Part shown: one piece after another, positions 1 to 5,475 of the stretch
Layout: each line of letters begins with the position of its first letter
How positions within the stretch are numbered: position 1 is the first letter of the stretch
Source of the DNA: Spirochaetes bacterium RIFOXYC1_FULL_54_7
GTDB lineage: Bacteria; Spirochaetota; Spirochaetia; Treponematales; UBA12059
DNA: 7,069 nt
Assembly (NCBI GenBank): GCA_001830645.1
Contig: MIBM01000244.1
Coordinates: 1-7,069 of the forward strand
Direction: 5' to 3'
Notes under the pieces: generated by a model
Database searches by the model: none
Told to the model about the DNA's origin: nothing
The model's input: the letters and a program-made list of their open reading frames with translations, nothing else
Program-made: the position numbers and the translations under genes

Positions 1-1
1 G

Positions 2-190
2 GTGTACCGCGGTATCGCAGAAGTCGATATGTGCCTGCCGTACATGATCTCCAGACTGGAACAATCAATTGTTGATCTGAAAGAGAGCCAGAACCGCTTG
101 GTACAGGCCGAGAAGCTGGCGTCGATGGGTCAGATGGCTGCGGGTATTGTATTGCCCACGAACTCAACAATCCACTCGGAGTCGTGTTGA
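2..190 (+). CDS. Sensor histidine kinase, 5' fragment (partial, frameshifted)
   Basis: This frame is open from the window edge, so the gene begins upstream and the apparent GTG at position 2 is not a credible start. It encodes a charged helical stretch typical of the coiled-coil linker before a HisKA domain, then the start of the dimerisation helix (QAEKLASMGQMAAGI). The next residues should be A-H-E-L-N-N-P, but the frame reads V-L-P-T and stops at 188-190. The expected residues appear in the frame two bases over, from 154 onward. A 5-base tandem duplication (TATTG at 145-149 and 150-154) accounts exactly for the shift. This fragment and the 184-831 fragment are therefore one kinase gene, broken in this sequence. 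As written, the product would end before the phosphoacceptor histidine. The sensory domain lies outside the window, so the signal is unknown. Confidence 0.8.
   Translation: MYRGIAEVDMCLPYMISRLEQSIVDLKESQNRLVQAEKLASMGQMAAGIVLPTNSTIHSESC
145..154 (+). repeat. 5-base tandem duplication (TATTG x2) causing a frameshift
   Basis: TATTG occurs twice in direct succession inside the kinase H-box. Removing one copy restores a continuous frame reading G-I-A-H-E-L-N-N-P, the family consensus, with no other change. The duplication therefore explains the break in the kinase gene fully. It may be a true mutation, a sequencing or assembly error, or a reversible slippage site; with only two copies, high-rate slippage is unlikely. 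Confidence 0.85.
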
Positions 191-831
191 TGTACTCCCA
201 CTTGCTGCTGGGGCAGATCAAAACGGAATTCAATGAGCGCTCACTTGATGATGTGCAGCGCATCGTACACGAAGCCGAACGGGCACGAACCATTGTGCAG
301 GGTATTCTAAACTTTTCACGGGAAAACCGGCTTGAGTTGAAGACTACATACATCAACGACCTGATCCGGCAAGCCGCCCACGATGTGACCGCTGTAGACC
401 TGTCTGGCAAGATGCGCATCGAGCTTGGACTGGATGAAGCCCTCAAGGCTCAGCAAGTGGATCCATCACAACTGCGGCAGGTATTTGACAATCTGCTTAA
501 AAATGCGGTTGAGGCAATGGCCGATGATGGCACCATCTGCATCGATACGGAGCAGATGGATGCTGAAATCAGAATCCATGTAACTGACAACGGCCCCGGC
601 ATTCCGGAAGAGATACTGCCGCATCTGTTCACGCCCTTCCATACAACCAAAAGGATAGGCAAGGGAACCGGCCTGGGACTCGCGGTCTGCTACGGGATCA
701 TCAAGATGCACAGTGGATCGATCCGTGCCTTCAACAAGCCGGGCGGTGGGGCCTGCTTCGAGATCTTGCTGCCAGCAGATCCCGGTGATGGGGAGACTGG
801 TCCTGGGAGGGGGGCCCATGTCGAAAGCTAA
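184..831 (+). CDS. Sensor histidine kinase, 3' fragment (HisKA remainder plus HATPase_c)
   Basis: This is the catalytic half of a two-component sensor kinase that would autophosphorylate from ATP and pass phosphate to a receiver domain. The frame is open back to position 76. The phosphoacceptor His codon is 157-159 (A-H-E-L-N-N-P, NtrB-like H-box), upstream of the first usable starts, GTG 184 or ATG 190. Numbered from 184, the ATP-binding boxes are intact: N-box DNLLKNAVE (102-110), G1 DNGPGIP (135-141), F-box around 148-156, and G2 GKGTGLGLAV (159-168). If translated alone, the product has the ATPase fold but no His, so it could not autophosphorylate in the usual way. A GGAG at 178-181 lies 8 bases before ATG 190, but these bases also encode conserved H-box residues, so it may be chance. 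The stop overlaps the next gene by 14 bases. The kinase assignment is firm; whether the gene is truly broken is open. Confidence 0.88.
   Translation: MLMYSHLLLGQIKTEFNERSLDDVQRIVHEAERARTIVQGILNFSRENRLELKTTYINDLIRQAAHDVTAVDLSGKMRIELGLDEALKAQQVDPSQLRQVFDNLLKNAVEAMADDGTICIDTEQMDAEIRIHVTDNGPGIPEEILPHLFTPFHTTKRIGKGTGLGLAVCYGIIKMHSGSIRAFNKPGGGACFEILLPADPGDGETGPGRGAHVES
805..813 (+). promoter_or_regulatory. Ribosome binding site of the response regulator
   Basis: A purine-rich GGGAGGGGG run lies just before ATG 818 and selects this start over longer in-frame extensions that would overlap the kinase gene by more than 100 bases. The run sits between TGGG and CCCA, which could pair as a small 4-base stem that places the site in the loop. 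Confidence 0.7.
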
Positions 832-1240
832 AAAAATACTGGTCGTAGATGATGATATCGACATCGTTGATCAGGTGTCACACATTGTGACTGCTCTGGG
901 GCACCAGGTGACCAAGGTGTTCAACCGTCAGGAAGCAGAAGCGATACTGGGCACCATGACTGTGGATCTGGCCATTGTCGATATGATGATGGAAGACAGG
1001 CATTCGGGGTGTGTACTCTGCGAGCACATCAAACGGCTGTATCCTGAAACAGCAGTCCTGATACTGACATCGGTTGCTGACCTGGCGGGGCTGGATATTC
1101 CGGCAGATCCGGCGCATTTCCATTCCATGCTGCAGTGCGACGCGTTCATCCACAAACCGGTGCATCCTCAGCAGTTGAAGAGCATGGTTGACCATCTGCT
1201 TGACCGACCTGATCACCGGGCAATACCTACCCGGTCTTGA
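818..1240 (+). CDS. Stand-alone receiver-domain response regulator (CheY-like)
   Basis: This 140-residue cytoplasmic protein is a single receiver domain that would accept phosphate from a histidine kinase. Visible features are beta-1 ILVV followed by the acidic pair D11/D12, phosphoacceptor D55 (AIVD), switch Thr84 (LILTS) and the conserved Lys113-Pro114 (IHKP). The loop between beta-4 and beta-5 is longer than in CheY (about residues 86-108). There is no DNA-binding or enzymatic output domain, so it probably acts by protein contact or as a phosphorelay intermediate. ATG 818 is chosen for its purine-rich ribosome binding site. The gene overlaps the kinase stop by 14 bases and is followed after 35 bases by the receiver-kinase-methyltransferase gene, so all three are probably co-transcribed. 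From memory, lone receivers of this type occur beside sensory hydrogenase kinases in anaerobes, but no such partner is visible here. The domain call is firm and the partner kinase is inferred. Confidence 0.93.
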   Translation: MSKAKKILVVDDDIDIVDQVSHIVTALGHQVTKVFNRQEAEAILGTMTVDLAIVDMMMEDRHSGCVLCEHIKRLYPETAVLILTSVADLAGLDIPADPAHFHSMLQCDAFIHKPVHPQQLKSMVDHLLDRPDHRAIPTRS

Positions 1241-1265
1241 AGCCAGACAGGATGGAAGAAGGGAC

Positions 1266-1270
1266 GGAGG
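1266..1270 (+). promoter_or_regulatory. Ribosome binding site fixing the start of the fusion gene
   Basis: GGAGG lies 5 bases before ATG 1276. The frame is open further upstream, with TTG 1237 overlapping the previous stop and ATG 1252, but neither has an equally good site. The 1276 start also places the receiver domain about 9 residues from the N-terminus, as expected. Confidence 0.75.
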
Positions 1271-1275
1271 AAGCA

Positions 1276-3276
1276 ATGCAATCCACTGCGACCGAAATGC
1301 TGCACCTGATGGTGGTGGACGATGAGCCAGGGATGCGCGACGCGGTAGAAAGGACCTTGGATGGCTATGTACACCAGGTCAAAGAAAACGCTACAAGCGT
1401 TGGTTTCCGGTTAAGCCAGGCGGCATCCGCCGAGCAGGCCTTGCAACTGTTTGAACAAGCCAAGCCGGACATCCTCCTGCTCGATCATGGATTACCTGGA
1501 GTATCAGGGATCAGCCTGCTCCAGACCATCCGTAACGATGTCCCTGATATCCTGGTCATCATGATCACCGCCTATGGCACCCTTGAGAATGCAGTGCGGG
1601 CCACCAAACTTGGTGCGTTCGACTTCCTGGCAAAACCATTTACCCCGGACGAAGTCCGTTCCGCGGTCTGCAAGGCTGTGGATCACATCGTCTTGCAGCG
1701 CCAGTCGCGACGCATAGCGAATGAACGCCGCAGGATACGTTTTGAATTCCTGACTGCCATTGTCCATGAACTCAAGACACCGCTGGCTGCGGTGCAAGGG
1801 TACCTGAGGCTTCTTCAGGAGCCCGAACCGGAAAGCGGCGGCATGGACCACCAGCACATGATCGAACGATCCTTGACCCGATTGGATGGTATGCACACTC
1901 TGATCTACGATCTGCTGGATCTGACTCGGATAGAGTCAGGGCAGAAGAAGCGGCAGCTTGCACAAGTGGACATTACAAGAATCGCCGGCAAAGCCTGTGC
2001 CGGTATCGTTCCAGCGGCAGAGGCTTTGCAGATCACCGTGAATCTGGAAACTTCCGCTCCTGTGGGGATGCTGGCAGATGCCGAGGAAGTCGAGATCATC
2101 ATCAACAATCTTGTATCCAATGCAGTCAAGTACAACCGTCCAGGTGGCTCTGTCTCGATCAGTTGCAAGCGCCGGGAAGACAGAGTTGTGATTTCTGTAA
2201 GCGATACCGGTATAGGCATGACAGCCGCCGAGCTTGGCAGCCTGTCCGGTGAATTCTCCCGGATACGCAACTCCAGGACTGCCGGCATACCAGGCAGTGG
2301 CCTCGGATTGTCAATCATCCGCTCCCTGGCCAGCCGCTACGACGGAACCGTAGACATTGCAAGCGAACCGGAGGTCGGCAGTACCTTTACGGTCACACTT
2401 CTGGACCGCAAGACCTTCGTGGACAATCAATTCTATGACCGTGAGGCCACGGACTGGTGGTCGGACACCGATAACCCGCTGATGATCATACGCTACATGA
2501 TGAATCCGGTACGATTCGCCTATGTGTTACGCCATCTTGTTGCACGGTCCTATGACTACCGCCACAAGCGGGTTCTGGATATAGGTTGCGGCGGTGGCTT
2601 CCTGACCGAGGAAATAGCAAAATACGGCTTCGATACCACTGGCCTTGATCCATCCGCCCCCAGTCTGGTTACAGCCCGCAGTCATGCCAAGATCAAGAAT
2701 CTGCAGATCGATTACCAGGAAGGAGTGGGGGAGGCTTTGCTCTTTCCGGACAATCACTTCGACATAGTTTTCTGCCTTGATGTGCTGGAGCATGTCAGTG
2801 ATTTCCGCAAGGTGATCAGCGAAGTTTCCCGGGTGCTGGCACCTGGGGGGCTTTTCTTCTTTGAAACCGTAAACAGAACCATGCTGAGTTATTTCATAGT
2901 TATATTCTTGATGCAGATCTTTCCGCTCACCAGGATGATCCCCCGGGACATACACAACTGGAAATACTTCATCAAAACCAAAGAGCTGCAGCAGGCACTG
3001 AAGGATGCGGATCTTCAGGTTGAAGATGTTACAGGCATACTGCCTGGCTTCGAATTACTATACCATCTTCCACAACTGCGTGGCATGGCAAAAAAGCGCT
3101 TGAGCGTTCGTGAACTCTGCGCTGTCTTCCGTTGTCATGAAAGCAGTATCAAGGCCTTGTGTTATGTCGGCTACGCCAAAAAAAAAGGCGGCAAGGTGCC
3201 AACAGGAAAAGCATCAGCCAGCAACCCGTATGCCGGAGTAGCGTCGGCTGGAGAATCATCCGCCGGTAGTCCATGA
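1276..3276 (+). CDS. Receiver / histidine kinase / UbiG-like SAM methyltransferase fusion
   Basis: This 666-residue protein has three modules in one frame. Residues 8-138 are a receiver domain with acidic D15/D16, phosphoacceptor D70 (LLLDHGLPG), T98 and K120-P121; the stretch after alpha-1 (about 30-48) is longer than in a minimal receiver. Residues 150-376 are a kinase core: H164 in VHELKTPL, N-box near N278-N282, G1 DTGIG (310-314) and G2 GSGLGL (340-345). Residues 382-634 match UbiG-type class I methyltransferases: opening VDNQFYDREATDWW, SAM-binding motif I LDIGCGGGF (434-442), acidic D458 after beta-2, LDVLEH (501-506), and a hydrophobic segment (about 538-551) like the membrane-associating part of UbiG. 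No linker separates kinase from methyltransferase. After YAKKK a tail of about 30 Ala/Ser/Gly-rich residues extends beyond the usual UbiG end. A phosphorylation-controlled methyltransferase is possible. So is a chance join of two operon neighbours. Its methyl acceptor is unknown. Stop overlaps the next start (ATGA). Confidence 0.9.
   Translation: MQSTATEMLHLMVVDDEPGMRDAVERTLDGYVHQVKENATSVGFRLSQAASAEQALQLFEQAKPDILLLDHGLPGVSGISLLQTIRNDVPDILVIMITAYGTLENAVRATKLGAFDFLAKPFTPDEVRSAVCKAVDHIVLQRQSRRIANERRRIRFEFLTAIVHELKTPLAAVQGYLRLLQEPEPESGGMDHQHMIERSLTRLDGMHTLIYDLLDLTRIESGQKKRQLAQVDITRIAGKACAGIVPAAEALQITVNLETSAPVGMLADAEEVEIIINNLVSNAVKYNRPGGSVSISCKRREDRVVISVSDTGIGMTAAELGSLSGEFSRIRNSRTAGIPGSGLGLSIIRSLASRYDGTVDIASEPEVGSTFTVTLLDRKTFVDNQFYDREATDWWSDTDNPLMIIRYMMNPVRFAYVLRHLVARSYDYRHKRVLDIGCGGGFLTEEIAKYGFDTTGLDPSAPSLVTARSHAKIKNLQIDYQEGVGEALLFPDNHFDIVFCLDVLEHVSDFRKVISEVSRVLAPGGLFFFETVNRTMLSYFIVIFLMQIFPLTRMIPRDIHNWKYFIKTKELQQALKDADLQVEDVTGILPGFELLYHLPQLRGMAKKRLSVRELCAVFRCHESSIKALCYVGYAKKKGGKVPTGKASASNPYAGVASAGESSAGSP
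3178..3186 (+). repeat. Run of nine A in the coding sequence
   Basis: Nine consecutive A encode Lys-Lys-Lys at the point where the UbiG-like domain normally ends. Adding or losing one A would bring an early stop: a TAG about 30 codons on with one extra A, about 20 codons on with one fewer. The run is a plausible site for polymerase slippage or sequencing error. Any effect would be confined to the low-complexity tail and the coupling to the next gene. Confidence 0.6.
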
Positions 3277-4388
3277 ATTCGGCCCAGCGGATACAGGCAG
3301 CCATCAAGCTGGAAGCGGTGGACCGGGTGCCTGTGGCGCCTTGGGTGGACCACTTTGCCGCCAGCTATACCGGTCTTGCCAAGGACGTGTTCATCCGTGA
3401 CAACCGCCAGCGTTTCCAGGCGGTACTACGTACCGCCCTTGAACTGGGGCCCTGGGACATGACCTACCTGGCCGAGAATGTAAGCCTCACCCTGATCATG
3501 GCTGCTCCTGCCCGGGTGTACTGGCCAGGCCGGGACTTGCCGGAGAACGAGATTCACCAGTTCGAGGAATTCGAATTGCTAGGTCCTGAAGACTACGAAC
3601 TGCTGCGGCGCTGGGGGCTGCTGATCCTGCTACGTGAAGTTGCCCGCCGGCTCCATCCTCAGGTTGGGCTGGTCCAGGGCCTGTCAATGATCCTGTCATA
3701 CACCTTGGCTGCCCGCCGGCAGGTCCGGGCCTTGCGTGCTGCCGGCATCGAACCGGCAGTCGGTTTCATGCATCCGGGGCCGTTGTTCGAATACTGGTCG
3801 ATCGGCCGCAGCCTTGGCCTGATGTGCACCGACCTCTACGACCGACCCGGCGCGGTAAGGTCCGCTGGCCCGGTATGGGCCCGGGCAATGACACGACTTG
3901 CCATCGGCGGGGCTGTCGCAATGGGTGTGAACCGGGTGTTCGTCGCGCTGTCACGCAGTTCACCGGCAATTCTTTCGCCGACCCACTTCGAGGAGTTTGT
4001 ATACCCAGACCTCAAGATCATCATAGGCATGCTGCTCGAGGCAGGCATCACTCCGGTACTGCACTGCGATACCCGCTGGACGGAGCGGCTTGCGGTGTTC
4101 AGACGTTTCCCGGCCGGACGCTGCATCATCGAACTTGATGGCGACACCGACATGGTAAAGGCCGGCGAAGTCCTGGGGGGACATACCTGTCTCAAAGGCA
4201 ATGTACCGGCCTGGCTGACTGCCTTCGGGACCAGGGATGAAGTGCTGATCTACTGCCGGCGGCTGATCGAGACCCAGGGACGGCGCGGCGGCTTCATCCT
4301 GTCATCCGGCTGCTCGCTGCCCTCCAATGCCAGGACTGAAAACGTGAAGGCCCTGTATGAAGCCGCTGAGGAGTGGGGAAGGTTCTGA
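3273..4388 (+). CDS. URO-D family protein, corrinoid methyltransferase-like
   Basis: This 371-residue cytoplasmic protein belongs to the uroporphyrinogen decarboxylase superfamily, which includes HemE and the MtaA/MtbA/CmuA methyltransferases that move methyl groups between corrinoid proteins and a thiol or folate acceptor. It opens with a typical N-terminus (R-I-Q-A-A-I-K, then V-D-R-V-P-V). It carries a SPTHFEEFVYPDLK-type helix (235-248), a putative metal-site region with HCD at 264-266, E287 in IELDGD, and the conserved C-terminal GCSLP with Cys347 followed by N-A-R-T-E-N-V. In zinc-dependent methyltransferases the ligands are H-x-C plus the later Cys. Here Asp falls where the H-x-C Cys would be, as in the HSDG variant of the wider family. 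It is unlikely to be HemE, given these motifs and the absence of other haem genes. The start overlaps the previous stop as ATGA with no strong ribosome binding site, implying translational coupling. No corrinoid protein gene is visible. Substrate unknown. Confidence 0.85.
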   Translation: MNSAQRIQAAIKLEAVDRVPVAPWVDHFAASYTGLAKDVFIRDNRQRFQAVLRTALELGPWDMTYLAENVSLTLIMAAPARVYWPGRDLPENEIHQFEEFELLGPEDYELLRRWGLLILLREVARRLHPQVGLVQGLSMILSYTLAARRQVRALRAAGIEPAVGFMHPGPLFEYWSIGRSLGLMCTDLYDRPGAVRSAGPVWARAMTRLAIGGAVAMGVNRVFVALSRSSPAILSPTHFEEFVYPDLKIIIGMLLEAGITPVLHCDTRWTERLAVFRRFPAGRCIIELDGDTDMVKAGEVLGGHTCLKGNVPAWLTAFGTRDEVLIYCRRLIETQGRRGGFILSSGCSLPSNARTENVKALYEAAEEWGRF

Positions 4389-4542
4389 TAGCCAGATGTT
4401 CCCAGCCACGTTTCATGCTAGTAGAATGCGTAGCACCTCAGTTGCGCTCAACCTACGCGAAGTTTTCCGTCGGCAGATTCCGGCAGATTAAATCAGATTC
4501 ACACCGGCGTTCCAACATGCTTGCATTTCAAGGATGCGGGTA
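4389..4542. other. Convergent intergenic region with weak hairpins
   Basis: This gap lies between the stops of the URO-D gene (plus) and the ROK gene (minus), so transcription from both sides must end in or near it. The best inverted repeats are TGCTA 4416-4420 with TAGCA 4431-4435, and GCGTAG 4428-4433 with CTACGC 4453-4458. They overlap and could not form together. The second is followed by TTTT at 4463-4466 but has a 19-base loop, so it is a poor intrinsic terminator. No coding potential or RNA gene is recognisable. Confidence 0.4.
4471..4500. repeat. Short 10-base tandem direct repeat
   Basis: CGGCAGATTC (4471-4480) is followed directly by CGGCAGATTA (4481-4490), then by a degenerate third unit AATCAGATTC (4491-4500) that keeps CAGATT. 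The repeat lies in the convergent gap. No known binding protein matches by eye, and its function is unknown. Confidence 0.55.
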
Positions 4543-5475
4543 TCACTCCACGATTACCGCCTCTGCTCGGGCTGTTATCATGGCCAAATGCACAGCACCG
4601 ACAAGCCCGGCCCTGCCGCCGAGGGATGACCAGGCAAGCCGTGGGGGAAAGGGTGTAATGCCACCGATGTATGATTCAATGCGGCCTGAGAACCTGACAA
4701 GTCCTTTTGATACGCCGCCGCCGATCACCAGGAGTTCAGGGTCGGCAAATGTGAGGATGTTGGCTATCGCGGGCAGGAGATAGCTCAGCCCCCGTTCGAT
4801 GACGGAGGCAGCCAGCGTGTCTCCCTCATCTGCCTTCCTGAATATTTCTTCAGCAGACAGTTTTTGCTTCCCTGGAGAGATGGACCGGTACGTGCCTGAC
4901 AGCCCGACGCCGCTCATGACCTCCTCCAGCGGGCCAACCCCTTCTGCAAGGTGTTTTGGCTCTCCAGGTTCTATGGCCCAGTACGCTATCTCGCCGGCTG
5001 CGTTGTGCGCGCCTTGATGGACCTGACCACCGGAAAACAAGGCGGCTGAAAGACCCGTTCCTACATTCAGGTAGACGAAGGGATCAGCACCCTTGGCTGC
5101 ACCGAGCCAGGATTCGCCGAGCGCTGCGCATTTTACGTCGTTGGTTATTCCCACGGGAGCGCCGATGCTTCGCCGGAGGCGTTCATCGAGCCATACCGGA
5201 TCCAGCGCACGGACATTCCGGCACAGGTGGGCTTTTCCGTCCCAGCATACAAAGGGCAAGCCGATCCCGACACCCCCGATCGAATAGGCATATCTGTCCA
5301 GATCCGGCAGGAGATCGCTGACGAGGGACACTATGGCTTCGCCCAGTCCGTTTTCCCTCTCCTGGGCCATCCCAGTGGGGATGATCCGTTCGGTCAAGAT
5401 GGTTCCCGATGCGTCTGCGGCTGCCAGGCGGAGACTTGTTCCTCCGCAGTCCACTCCCAGAAACAGCCTTTTCAT
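4543..5475 (-). CDS. ROK-family sugar kinase-like protein lacking the zinc motif
   Basis: This 310-residue protein has the full ROK/ASKHA kinase fold and no N-terminal helix-turn-helix, so it is more likely an enzyme than a repressor. ROK kinases phosphorylate free hexoses or amino sugars with ATP. The phosphate-1 loop is G-V-D-C-G-G-T-S (7-14), the catalytic pair is N112-D113 (ITNDVKCAALGE), the phosphate-2 loop is N-V-G-T-G-L (137-142), and the adenosine loop is VIGGG (250-254). The usual ROK zinc signature (a His after G-E-I-G, then C-x-C-G-x-x-G-C) is absent: the sequence reads GEIAYW at 161-166 and has no Cys before EEVMSG (184-189). Asn/Ala in the typical NDANAA block is also changed. 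Substrate specificity is therefore uncertain. The start overlaps the upstream lyase stop as ATGA, so the two are translationally coupled in one operon. Family assignment is firm; glucokinase activity should not be assumed. Confidence 0.88.
   Translation of the reverse strand: MKRLFLGVDCGGTSLRLAAADASGTILTERIIPTGMAQERENGLGEAIVSLVSDLLPDLDRYAYSIGGVGIGLPFVCWDGKAHLCRNVRALDPVWLDERLRRSIGAPVGITNDVKCAALGESWLGAAKGADPFVYLNVGTGLSAALFSGGQVHQGAHNAAGEIAYWAIEPGEPKHLAEGVGPLEEVMSGVGLSGTYRSISPGKQKLSAEEIFRKADEGDTLAASVIERGLSYLLPAIANILTFADPELLVIGGGVSKGLVRFSGRIESYIGGITPFPPRLAWSSLGGRAGLVGAVHLAMITARAEAVIVE

Noticed and set aside
143..160. Programmed ribosomal frameshifting in the kinase
   Set aside because: There is no slippery heptamer or obvious downstream stem at the shift, and an exact 5-base duplication explains it more simply.
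793..815. G-quadruplex at the response regulator ribosome binding site
   Set aside because: The G runs are unevenly spaced, with an 11-base gap between the first two long runs, so only a weak two-layer structure is possible; G-richness is better explained by the ribosome binding site.
2527..2955. Minus-strand open frame of 142 codons
   Set aside because: It is antisense to the methyltransferase domain, whose motifs are clear on the plus strand.
3273..4388. Assignment as HemE (haem biosynthesis)
   Set aside because: The HCD and GCSLP motifs and the operon context fit the corrinoid methyltransferase-like branch better, and no haem genes are nearby.
4428..4466. Intrinsic terminator after the URO-D gene
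   Set aside because: The stem is only 6 base pairs with a 19-base loop and a short T tract, too weak to call.
4373..4783. Plus-strand open frame after the URO-D gene
   Set aside because: Most of it is antisense to the ROK gene, its peptide resembles no known family, and it has no convincing ribosome binding site.
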